Part shown: in pieces, positions 50,128 to 57,126 of the stretch
How the letters are laid out: every line of letters begins with the position of its first letter
How positions within the stretch are numbered: position 1 is the stretch's first letter
Assembly: GCA_900549805.1 (NCBI GenBank)
Contig: URPV01000002.1
Span: 1 to 62,017, forward strand
Reading direction: 5' to 3'
Length of the DNA: 62,017 nt
Origin: an uncultured Veillonella sp.
GTDB lineage: Bacteria > Bacillota > Negativicutes > Veillonellales > Veillonellaceae
Translations under genes and position numbers: made by a program
The notes under the pieces: model-generated
Databases searched by the model: none
The model's input: only the letters and a program-made list of their open reading frames with translations
Told to the model about the DNA's origin: nothing

Positions 50128-50439
50128 ATGTACGCAATTATCAAAACTGGTGGTAAACAATATCGCGTTCAAGAAGGCGATCTTATCACTATCGAAAAAT
50201 TGGAAGCAGCTGCTGACGAAACTGTAACATTCGACCAAGTGTTGACTGTTGTAAATGACGGTTCCGTTAAAGTTGGCACTCCACTTGTAAACGGTGCAAA
50301 AGTTACAGGTAAAGTGGTTGAACACGGTAAAGGTAAAAAAATCTTAGTATTCAAATACAAAGCTAAATCCAACTACCGTCGTCGTCAAGGCCACCGTCAA
50401 CCATTCACAAAAGTTCGCATCGAATCCATTAATGCATAA
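50128..50439 (+). CDS. rplU: 50S ribosomal protein L21
   Basis: The 103-residue protein starts with the family signature MYAIIKTGGKQYRVQEGD and ends with FKYKAKSNYRRRQGHRQPFT followed by KVRIESI. L21 binds 23S rRNA in the large subunit. Strong codon bias marks high expression. ATG follows AAGGAGGTGTAATC. The stop codon overlaps the prp start (TAATG), the usual rplU-prp-rpmA operon. Confidence 0.98.
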   Translation: MYAIIKTGGKQYRVQEGDLITIEKLEAAADETVTFDQVLTVVNDGSVKVGTPLVNGAKVTGKVVEHGKGKKILVFKYKAKSNYRRRQGHRQPFTKVRIESINA

Positions 50440-50753
50440 TGATTTCCATTGAGATCAATCGCAATCAGGCAGGTCAAGTTGTGGGCTGCCATATTGATGG
50501 TCATGCAGGATATGATGATCATGGATATGATATTGTATGCGCTGCAGTATCAGTCTTATCTTGTACTGCAATTCTTGGACTTCAAGAACGAGCAGGTCAA
50601 GAAGGGGACTATAGCAATGCATCCGGTTCCTGTGAAATGGTCTTAAGGGGTTTTTTAACTCCGAGCGGACAGGATATTTTAGAGACTATGATTCTCGGCC
50701 TTGCTGAGGTGTCTCGCCAATATCCAGAGTTCGTACAAATCTCAGACAAATAG
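50439..50753 (+). CDS. prp: Ribosomal-processing cysteine protease Prp
   Basis: Prp (YsxB) removes the N-terminal extension of L27 in Firmicutes and related bacteria. The catalytic histidine and cysteine are H22 in IDGHAGYDDHGYD and C34 in YDIVCAAVSVLSC. At 104 residues it is standard. It lies between rplU and rpmA, and the L27 in this window has the extension Prp cuts, so substrate and enzyme are encoded side by side. Confidence 0.93.
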   Translation: MISIEINRNQAGQVVGCHIDGHAGYDDHGYDIVCAAVSVLSCTAILGLQERAGQEGDYSNASGSCEMVLRGFLTPSGQDILETMILGLAEVSRQYPEFVQISDK

Positions 50754-50765
50754 GAGGTGAAATTA

Positions 50766-51050
50766 ATGTTCAATTTCGATTTGCAATTATTTGCGCATAA
50801 AAAAGGTGTATCTTCTACACGCAATGGTCGTGATTCCGAATCCAAACGTCTTGGTGTTAAATGCCATGACGGTTCCACTGTAAAAGCTGGCAACATTATC
50901 GTTCGCCAACGTGGCACTCACTTCCACCCTGGTACAAACGTAGGTATCGGTAAGGATGACACTTTGTTCGCACTCGTGCCTGGCAAAGTAGCATTCGAAC
51001 GCGCTGGTCGCTATAACCGTAAAGTAAGCGTATACCCTGTAGAAGCTTAA
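50766..51050 (+). CDS. rpmA: 50S ribosomal protein L27 with cleavable N-terminal extension
   Basis: L27 lies near the peptidyl-transferase centre. The product opens MFNFDLQLFAHKKG, in which LQLF-AHKKG matches the Prp cleavage site, so the mature protein would start at A10. The body GVSSTRNGRDSESKRLGVK, IVRQRGTHFHPG and GKDDTLFA is typical. ATG at 50766 follows AGGAGGTGAAATTA; the GTG-based longer frame starts within the ribosome-binding site. Length 94. Confidence 0.97.
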   Translation: MFNFDLQLFAHKKGVSSTRNGRDSESKRLGVKCHDGSTVKAGNIIVRQRGTHFHPGTNVGIGKDDTLFALVPGKVAFERAGRYNRKVSVYPVEA

Positions 51051-51065
51051 TTTACAATTACTAAA

Positions 51066-51095
51066 GAAGCAGTCTCGAAAGAGGCTGCTTTTTTT
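51066..51095 (+). terminator. Intrinsic terminator after rpmA
   Basis: AGCAGTCTC and GAGGCTGCT pair (one G-T pair) around a GAAA tetraloop, followed by seven T. Confidence 0.95.
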
Positions 51096-51181
51096 GTTTA
51101 TTAGACTCCTATAGGAGCCTGATAAATAGATAGTACCCGTTGCATGAGCGTTTCTCTGCAAGATTTATACCATTAATAGAA

Positions 51182-51242
51182 TTGACATAGATTATTAAAA
51201 TACTATATTCTTAAATAGATTGAATACATATAATCATTCTCA
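51182..51242 (+). promoter_or_regulatory. Promoter and Fur-like box of the iron-type ABC importer
   Basis: TTGACA (51182-51187), a 16-base spacer and TATATT (51204-51209) form the promoter. ATATAATCATTCTCA (51228-51242), read on the other strand as TGAGAATGATTATAT, matches 11 of 14 positions of the Fur 7-1-7 consensus just downstream of the start. Repression by iron-loaded Fur is the natural reading, given the transporter that follows. Confidence 0.65.
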
Positions 51243-51281
51243 ATTTCTATAACTAATACTATATATTGATATGGAGGCTTT

Positions 51282-52292
51282 ATGCATCTGTCAATTAGTT
51301 CGGCTTGGCGTACCAGTTTGGTGGTCTTGGGGACTCTCTTTGTCTTGATCTTAGCATCACTCTTGTCTCTATATGTGGGGGCACGGGACATCTCTCTTAT
51401 ACAAATCCTAGGGGACTTGTGGAATCCTGGATCTGGTGTAGACTCTATCGTCGTTCATAGCTTGCGTTGGCCCCGTCTCATGGCGGCCCTAATAGTTGGG
51501 GCATCTTTAGCTGTTGCGGGAGCTCTTATGCAGGGGCTTACCAATAACCCCATGGCATCACCTTCCATCTTGGGTATTAATGGAGGAGCTTCCTTGGGAT
51601 TAGCCCTGGCTATGCTCTTAGTCCCTCAGGCCAGTTTTAATACGACCATTGTTTTTTCCTTTTTGGGTGCTGCTTTGGCGACTGCTTGTATTCTTCTCTT
51701 AGCCAAAAAGGTAGGAGGGCGGGCTACGCCTGTTTACTTAGCCCTAGCAGGTACTGCCATGGGTGCGGTGTTTACAGCAATCACCCATATGTTAGCGGTC
51801 TTCTTTTCTCTTGCACAAGATCTGTCCTATTGGACTGCTGGAGGTATAGCCGGTGTCCGCCTAGACCAAGTGTCGTTTGTTCTTCCTTGGACATTGGTGG
51901 GCCTAGTGCTGGCTCTGGCTGTATCAAAACAGGTGAGTCTCTTAGCCTTCGGGGAAGAGGTTGCTATCGGTCTAGGGGCCAATCTACAAAGAGTCCGTAT
52001 GGTAGCAGGTTTAGCTGTTTTAATTCTAGCGGGCTCTTCTGTTGCCTTAGCAGGGCCTATAGGTTTTGTAGGCCTTTTGATACCTCATATTGTGCGTCAA
52101 TTAGTGGGCATTGATTATCGGCGGGTCATTCCTATCTCTGCTCTCTTGGGCGCTTCCTTGGTCATCCTATCAGATGTAGTGGGACGTATGCTTAATCCCC
52201 CTTATGAGACACCCTTAGGGGCTGTAACAGCCCTGTTAGGGGTGCCTTTCTTCATCTATTTAGCCAGTCGAAAGGGAGGTAGCAGACGATGA
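51282..52292 (+). CDS. FecCD-family iron ABC transporter permease (first)
   Basis: This 336-residue permease has about ten helices and belongs to the BtuC/FecCD family that imports Fe3+-siderophores, heme or cobalamin. Family features are LRWPRLMAALIVGASLAVAG (about 63-82), MQGLTNNPMASPSILGINGGA, and near the end GFVGLLIPHIVRQLVG followed by PISALLGASLVILSDVVGR. It starts the four-gene operon behind ATGGAGGCTTT. The Fur-like box upstream favours an iron compound as substrate. Confidence 0.92.
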   Translation: MHLSISSAWRTSLVVLGTLFVLILASLLSLYVGARDISLIQILGDLWNPGSGVDSIVVHSLRWPRLMAALIVGASLAVAGALMQGLTNNPMASPSILGINGGASLGLALAMLLVPQASFNTTIVFSFLGAALATACILLLAKKVGGRATPVYLALAGTAMGAVFTAITHMLAVFFSLAQDLSYWTAGGIAGVRLDQVSFVLPWTLVGLVLALAVSKQVSLLAFGEEVAIGLGANLQRVRMVAGLAVLILAGSSVALAGPIGFVGLLIPHIVRQLVGIDYRRVIPISALLGASLVILSDVVGRMLNPPYETPLGAVTALLGVPFFIYLASRKGGSRR

Positions 52293-53284
52293 AACAGTTT
52301 GTAAAGGTATTTCTCTTAGCGACCCTTCTTCTTCTAGTTATGATTTATGGAGATGTGAGGACGGGATTTTTAGACGTCAGTCATTGGGACTTGCTAATGG
52401 CACTCTTGGGCTTAGGAGATCCAGCTTTGGAGATGACCGTTTTGGACTTCCGTCTTGTTCGTATTATATTAGCTCTTTTAATCGGAGTAGGTTTAGGTCT
52501 GGCGGGAGCTGTTTTTCAAACCATCTCCCGGAATGATCTAGCATCGCCTTCTATTTTAGGTGTTAATGCGGGGGCTGGCCTAGGAGTTATCCTCTTAGTC
52601 TACTTTCTTAACTCAGATACGGCCTTATCTATGTGGGCCTTGGCTCTGGTAGCCCTCCTAGGGGGCTTAGCTACGGCTGGCCTTATTTATCGCTTAGCTT
52701 ATCACAAGGGTCAGGTTCTCAATCCTCAGGCTCTCATTCTGACAGGGATTGCTGTAGCAGCAGGAATTCATGCTATCCAAATGCTTCTCATTGTACGGCT
52801 AGATCCCAATAAGTTTCATGTGGTCAATACATGGATCATAGGGTCTATTGCTAATAATTCCTGGGGCCATGTGGCTTTATTAGCACCTGTGGTTATCATT
52901 CTAGGCCTCTTACTCTGGGCCCGCTATATGGATCTTAATATTCTGAATTTAGCGGATGAAACAGCCATTGGCTTGGGCCTTTCTATTAATCAGGCTCGCT
53001 TTGTTTACCTCCTTCTAGCGGTCATCTTAGCGACCATGTGCGTAGCCGTAGGCGGGAATATAGCTTTTGTAGGCCTCATTGCTCCGCATATAGCCCGTCA
53101 TTTGGTAGGGACTAATCATGTCTATTCCTTACCTATTACGGCTTTAGCGGGCGCTATATTGTTGGTGGGTGCTGATTGGTTTGGCCGATCTGTACTAGCG
53201 CCAGATGAAATCCTCATCGGCATCGTTGTGGCCATGATAGGGGCTCCGTATTTCTTATATATTTTAGCTAAGACTAAGGCCTAG
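52289..53284 (+). CDS. FecCD-family iron ABC transporter permease (second)
   Basis: A second FecCD permease of 331 residues with the same helices and motifs (DFRLVRIILALLIGVGLGLAG, ISRNDLASPSILGVNAGAG, NIAFVGLIAPHIARHLVG). The two permeases would form a heterodimer, as in FecCD, FhuB-type or FepDG systems, rather than the BtuC homodimer. The start overlaps the preceding stop codon (ATGA). Confidence 0.92.
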   Translation: MKQFVKVFLLATLLLLVMIYGDVRTGFLDVSHWDLLMALLGLGDPALEMTVLDFRLVRIILALLIGVGLGLAGAVFQTISRNDLASPSILGVNAGAGLGVILLVYFLNSDTALSMWALALVALLGGLATAGLIYRLAYHKGQVLNPQALILTGIAVAAGIHAIQMLLIVRLDPNKFHVVNTWIIGSIANNSWGHVALLAPVVIILGLLLWARYMDLNILNLADETAIGLGLSINQARFVYLLLAVILATMCVAVGGNIAFVGLIAPHIARHLVGTNHVYSLPITALAGAILLVGADWFGRSVLAPDEILIGIVVAMIGAPYFLYILAKTKA

Positions 53285-53294
53285 GGAGGACCGT

Positions 53295-54092
53295 ATGCAA
53301 TTAGAACTAAAGAATATCACCTCTGGTTATGATGGTCACCCCATCATAGAAGATTTAAATTTAACGATCCCTCAAGGGAAAATAACAGCCTTAATCGGTG
53401 CTAATGGATGTGGTAAGTCGACCCTTTTAAAAACCATTTGCCGCATCATTAAACCCATGGCCGGACAGGTCCTTTTGGGCGGGCAGGATATGCATGCTAT
53501 GGACTCTCGTAGGTTAGCAAAAGAAGTGGCTATTTTGCCGCAAAATCCATCGGCTCCCGGAGCTTTGACGGTCCGAGATCTGGTGATGTACGGTCGGGCT
53601 CCTCATAAGAGCTCTCTCTTTGCTCGGTCTTCTAAGGAAGATCGGAAAATGGTGGATTGGGCCTTGGCAGAAACTGATTTGACGGACTATGCAGACAGGG
53701 CTATTGCCAATATGTCCGGTGGTCAACGGCAGCGAGCTTGGATTGCCATGGCTATAGCACAGGATACGGATATTCTCTTTCTAGATGAGCCTACTAGCTT
53801 CTTAGATGTAGCTCATCAGTTAGATGTTCTCCACATGGTAGAACAACTCAATAAAAAGTATGGGAAGACTATCATTATGGTTATTCATGAACTTAATGAG
53901 GCAGCGCGCTTTGCTGACTACTTGGTAGCTATGAAAAAGGGGCAGATTCTCTACCAGGGGTCTCCTCATGATGTCTTTCACAAGGACATGTTGCATGATG
54001 TCTTTGGTATTGATGCTTCTGTTATGAATGATCCTCGTACAGGTCGCCCCTTCTGCCTACCTTATTCCTTGAAAGTAGGTTCCTATGACTAA
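53295..54092 (+). CDS. Iron-type ABC transporter ATP-binding protein
   Basis: This 265-residue ATPase of the FecE/FhuC group powers the importer. Walker A is GANGCGKST (about 35-43), the signature is SGGQRQRAWIAMAIA (about 141-155), Walker B is ILFLDEPTSFLD, and the switch histidine follows in MVIHELNEA. It starts ten bases after the second permease behind AGGGAGGACC and overlaps the binding-protein gene by eight bases. Confidence 0.94.
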   Translation: MQLELKNITSGYDGHPIIEDLNLTIPQGKITALIGANGCGKSTLLKTICRIIKPMAGQVLLGGQDMHAMDSRRLAKEVAILPQNPSAPGALTVRDLVMYGRAPHKSSLFARSSKEDRKMVDWALAETDLTDYADRAIANMSGGQRQRAWIAMAIAQDTDILFLDEPTSFLDVAHQLDVLHMVEQLNKKYGKTIIMVIHELNEAARFADYLVAMKKGQILYQGSPHDVFHKDMLHDVFGIDASVMNDPRTGRPFCLPYSLKVGSYD

Positions 54093-55224
54093 GAAAACCC
54101 TATCCCTCAAGTGGCGTATTTTACGTCTGGCCGCCATCGTAGTCGTGGCTTTTTTAGGTGTGATTGTAGGGGCGAAGTTTTACCAATACATGGCCCACCA
54201 ACATGGACAGGAGGTCCTGGCGGAGACTAAGACCCAAGAGGCTATTGCCAAACGCCAGGACCGTCTCCTCCACCGGTCTAATAGCAGTCAGGCTATTGAT
54301 AAGGAAAACCAAGTTCGCTTTAAAAATGAGGTGAATGCAGCCCATAAATTGGTAACCCAAGAGGATGGAAAGACCATTGTTCATCATAAATTTGGGCAAA
54401 CTGTTATGCCCGAAAATCCTCAACGGATTGTGGTTATCCGCATGGAAGATCCCATGTTGGCCTTGGATATACCTTTCTTGGCGGGTAACTATAATGAAAG
54501 CCACTACCTCTATAAGGAATTATCTGCCAAGGGGGTAGGGGTTATTTCTGTCAATGACGATGCTAAAACCATCAATTATGAACAGGTACAGGCTCTTCAT
54601 CCAGATCTAATCATCATGCGGGATTCCTTTAGTCAGTCCGTCTATGATAAGCTCAACCAAATTGCACCGACTGCGGCCTTTAATCTCCGTCAACATGGTG
54701 TATCCCTTCTAGCCTTATCGTATGCTATGGGGCGGGGAAAGGAAGGGGAGGCCCGCCTACAAGCCTTCTATGATAGGGTTAAATTCTTCCGTATGGCCCT
54801 GGCTGACCATATAGGTCAAGGAAAGGTGGCTCATTTACGGGTTCTCAACAAGGAGGTCCGCCTCTATCCTTACTCGACTAATGATATTAGCCGTTTTATG
54901 TATGAAAAGCTCAATCTCAACCCTCCTCAATTGGTTTTAGATGGTGATTACTCAACCACTAATAATGCCATTTCCCTTGAACGATTGCCGGATTTGGATG
55001 CGAATTATCTCATCGTATCTGCCGGCTATGGCCCATCATCCAAAGAAAATGCGAAGCTCGCTGAAGCTAAATTGGAGGCCTTGCGCCAAGATCCTGTTTT
55101 TGCCATGATTCCTGCTGTTAAGGAGGGACATGTCCTCTATGTAGATACGGGTCTCTGGAATGCCCATGGTATTTTACAAGAGGAAAAGGCTATGGATGAT
55201 ATTTATGAGGCCTGGGGTCGATAA
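54085..55224 (+). CDS. Iron-type ABC transporter substrate-binding protein, membrane-anchored
   Basis: The C-terminal 280 residues form a class III (FecB/FhuD-like) binding protein: MPENPQRIVVIRMEDPMLAL, YEQVQALHPDLIIMRDSF and the later LEALRQDPVFAMIPAVKEGHV. The N-terminus differs from the usual form. There is a single hydrophobic helix (AAIVVVAFLGVIVGA, about 16-30) with no lipobox cysteine, then about 70 charged residues before the binding domain. The protein therefore seems held to the inner membrane by an uncleaved helix and spacer. The ligand is not evident. A strong terminator follows. Confidence 0.87.
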   Translation: MTKKTLSLKWRILRLAAIVVVAFLGVIVGAKFYQYMAHQHGQEVLAETKTQEAIAKRQDRLLHRSNSSQAIDKENQVRFKNEVNAAHKLVTQEDGKTIVHHKFGQTVMPENPQRIVVIRMEDPMLALDIPFLAGNYNESHYLYKELSAKGVGVISVNDDAKTINYEQVQALHPDLIIMRDSFSQSVYDKLNQIAPTAAFNLRQHGVSLLALSYAMGRGKEGEARLQAFYDRVKFFRMALADHIGQGKVAHLRVLNKEVRLYPYSTNDISRFMYEKLNLNPPQLVLDGDYSTTNNAISLERLPDLDANYLIVSAGYGPSSKENAKLAEAKLEALRQDPVFAMIPAVKEGHVLYVDTGLWNAHGILQEEKAMDDIYEAWGR

Positions 55225-55270
55225 TGAGGCGTATACTGGATTTTTAGGATAATAAGACGTAACTTCATAG

Positions 55271-55304
55271 ACCCAGGAATTTCTTTTTAATTCCTGGGTT
55301 TTTT
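55271..55304 (+). terminator. Intrinsic terminator of the ABC importer operon
   Basis: ACCCAGGAATT and AATTCCTGGGT pair perfectly over 11 bp around a 7-base loop, followed by six T. Confidence 0.96.
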
Positions 55305-55318
55305 GATAGGAATAATAG

Positions 55319-55327
55319 TGCTATACT
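55319..55327 (+). promoter_or_regulatory. Extended -10 promoter of hydG
   Basis: TGCTATACT (55319-55327) fits the TGnTATAAT pattern. It predicts a leader of about 85 bases before hydG. Confidence 0.6.
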
Positions 55328-55335
55328 AGGTATAT

Positions 55336-55375
55336 CCCTCCTCATTATGTGAGAGCCTAGACTTTCACAGGGAGG
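55336..55375 (+). other. Predicted two-part hairpin in the hydG leader
   Basis: CCCTCC (55336-55341) pairs with GGGAGG (55370-55375), and inside it TGTGA (55348-55352) pairs with TCACA (55365-55369). The two right arms are adjacent, so the stems stack with a 6-base bulge on the left. A second short palindrome, AGGCCTAAGGCCT, lies further down. No known riboswitch was recognised. Confidence 0.45.
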
Positions 55376-55421
55376 CACAAGCATTAATCACCAGGCCTAA
55401 GGCCTGTATGAGGTAAGTACC

Positions 55422-56840
55422 ATGCATAATGTAAACTCCCCTCACGCTGAAGACTTTATCAGCCATGAGGAACTTCTTGATACCCCCAAGTATGCGGAAG
55501 AAAATAAGGAAAACCGCCCCTTGTTGGATCAAATCCTAGCTAAGGCCGCAACCTATAAAGGCTTAACCCACCGTGAAGCGGCTGTTCTGCTCGAATGTCC
55601 TTTGCCAGAATACAAGGAAAAACTCTTTGCCTTGGCTAAGGAAATCAAGCGCAAAATTTACGGTGACCGCATTGTTTTGTTCGCGCCCCTTTACCTGTCG
55701 AACTATTGTATTAATGGTTGCGTATATTGCCCTTACCACAGTAAAAACCGTGATATTCGCCGTAAAAAGTTGACCCAAGAGGAAATTAAGGCAGAAGTTA
55801 TGGCCTTGGAAGCCATGGGCCACAAACGGATTGTTATCGAATCCGGTGAAGACCCTCTCAATAATCCGTTAGACTATATCTTGGAATCCATCAAGACGAT
55901 CTACTCCATTAAAAAGGATAATGGGGAGATTCGCCGGGTTAACGTTAATATTGCGGCCTGTGAAGTGGAAGACTACAAAAAACTACACGACGTGGGCATC
56001 GGGACCTATACCCTCTTCCAAGAAACTTACAATAAGGAAAATTACGAAGCCCTTCATCCAACGGGGCCAAAGTCCAATTACGCATATCATACAGAAGCTA
56101 TGGACCGGGCTATGCAAGGGGGCATTGATGACGTTGGGATCGGTGTTCTCTACGGTTTAGAACACTACAAATATGATTTCGTTGGGCTCCTTATGCACGC
56201 AGAACATTTGGAAGCGGTGTATGGGGTTGGTCCTCATACCATTTCTGTACCGCGTATTTGCCCGGCTGACGATATTGATGTGGATGACTTCTCCAATGCG
56301 GTGCCTGATGATGTGTTTGAAAAAATCGTAGCACTTATCCGCGTATCCACACCGTATACGGGTATGATTATGTCCACCCGCGAATCTCAATCGATGCGCG
56401 AACGGGGCCTGGCCTTAGGGATTTCTCAAATCTCAGGTGGTTCCCGTACGTCTGTAGGGGGCTATGTAGAAGAAGAAAAACCAGAGGACAACTCTGCACA
56501 ATTTGATACATCTGACCAACGGACCTTGAATGAAATTGTAGATTGGCTCCTTGAGTTGGGTTATATTCCATCCTTCTGTACCGCCTGCTATCGGGCTGGT
56601 CGTACGGGGGACCGCTTTATGGAATTGGCTAAGACCGGGGAAATTCAAAATTGTTGCCAGCCAAATGCTTTGATGACCTTGAACGAATACATCCTGGATT
56701 ATGGCTCTGAGAAAACCAAGGCCCATGGCAAAAAGGTTATCCAAGAACAAATGGATGTCATTGAAAATAAGGATGTTCAAAAAAAGGCGGCTCAATATAT
56801 TGCACAAATGAAGGATGGGGAGCGGGACTTCCGCTTCTAA
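55422..56840 (+). CDS. hydG: [FeFe]-hydrogenase H-cluster radical SAM maturase HydG
   Basis: HydG splits tyrosine to supply CO and cyanide for the hydrogenase H-cluster. The radical SAM motif is C-x3-C-x2-C in NYCINGCVYCPYH (near residues 96-107). The HydG-specific C-terminal auxiliary cluster site is FCTACYRAGRTGDRFM followed by NCCQPNA. At 472 residues it is full length; ThiH lacks this C-terminal site and is shorter. hydE, hydF and the hydrogenase genes are not in the window. The gene is monocistronic, with its own promoter, leader and terminator. Confidence 0.95.
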   Translation: MHNVNSPHAEDFISHEELLDTPKYAEENKENRPLLDQILAKAATYKGLTHREAAVLLECPLPEYKEKLFALAKEIKRKIYGDRIVLFAPLYLSNYCINGCVYCPYHSKNRDIRRKKLTQEEIKAEVMALEAMGHKRIVIESGEDPLNNPLDYILESIKTIYSIKKDNGEIRRVNVNIAACEVEDYKKLHDVGIGTYTLFQETYNKENYEALHPTGPKSNYAYHTEAMDRAMQGGIDDVGIGVLYGLEHYKYDFVGLLMHAEHLEAVYGVGPHTISVPRICPADDIDVDDFSNAVPDDVFEKIVALIRVSTPYTGMIMSTRESQSMRERGLALGISQISGGSRTSVGGYVEEEKPEDNSAQFDTSDQRTLNEIVDWLLELGYIPSFCTACYRAGRTGDRFMELAKTGEIQNCCQPNALMTLNEYILDYGSEKTKAHGKKVIQEQMDVIENKDVQKKAAQYIAQMKDGERDFRF

Positions 56841-56906
56841 TCTAAATGATGAGAATGTAAGGTGAGAATTTTCTTTGAAAATTCTTGGTGTATTCTCATT
56901 ATATAT

Positions 56907-56960
56907 AAGGGTAATTTCTCACTCCTATTAGTTTTAGGAATGAGAGATTGCCCTTATTTA
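56907..56960 (+). terminator. Terminator after hydG, preceded by a second hairpin
   Basis: Arms at 56907-56926 and 56936-56955 pair over 20 bases with two G-T pairs and one mismatch, followed by ATTTATTTG. Just upstream is a nested hairpin: ATGAGAAT/ATTCTCAT (56849-56856, 56892-56899) enclosing AGAATTTTC/GAAAATTCT (56865-56873, 56877-56885). Confidence 0.7.
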
Positions 56961-57014
56961 TTTGCTTGTTAGTATTTATAACAGGTATTTTTTACAGCTA
57001 TAAGAGGAGAAAAT

Positions 57015-57078
57015 AATTGAGAATAATCCTTTATAATTTTTCTCAATTAGGATATAATATAAATAATAATGATTATAA
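57015..57078 (+). promoter_or_regulatory. recJ promoter with PerR/Fur-like sites
   Basis: A perfect TATAAT lies at 57053-57058, with TTTATA at the -35 position (57030-57035). TAATAATGATTATAA (57064-57078) covers the start point and matches 13 of 14 positions of the PerR consensus TTATAATnATTATAA. AATTGAGAA (57015-57023) and TTCTCAATT (57040-57048) form a second inverted repeat across the promoter. Metal- or peroxide-linked repression is inferred. Confidence 0.6.
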
Positions 57079-57126
57079 CTTGTTTAGTTTGTTCCATATG
57101 AGTATAGAATTTAGGAAGGAGGGGCT

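Noticed and set aside
55348..55369. TGTGA...TCACA before hydG as a CRP-type site
   Set aside because: The half-sites are 12 bases apart instead of 6, and the arms are better explained as part of a larger leader hairpin.
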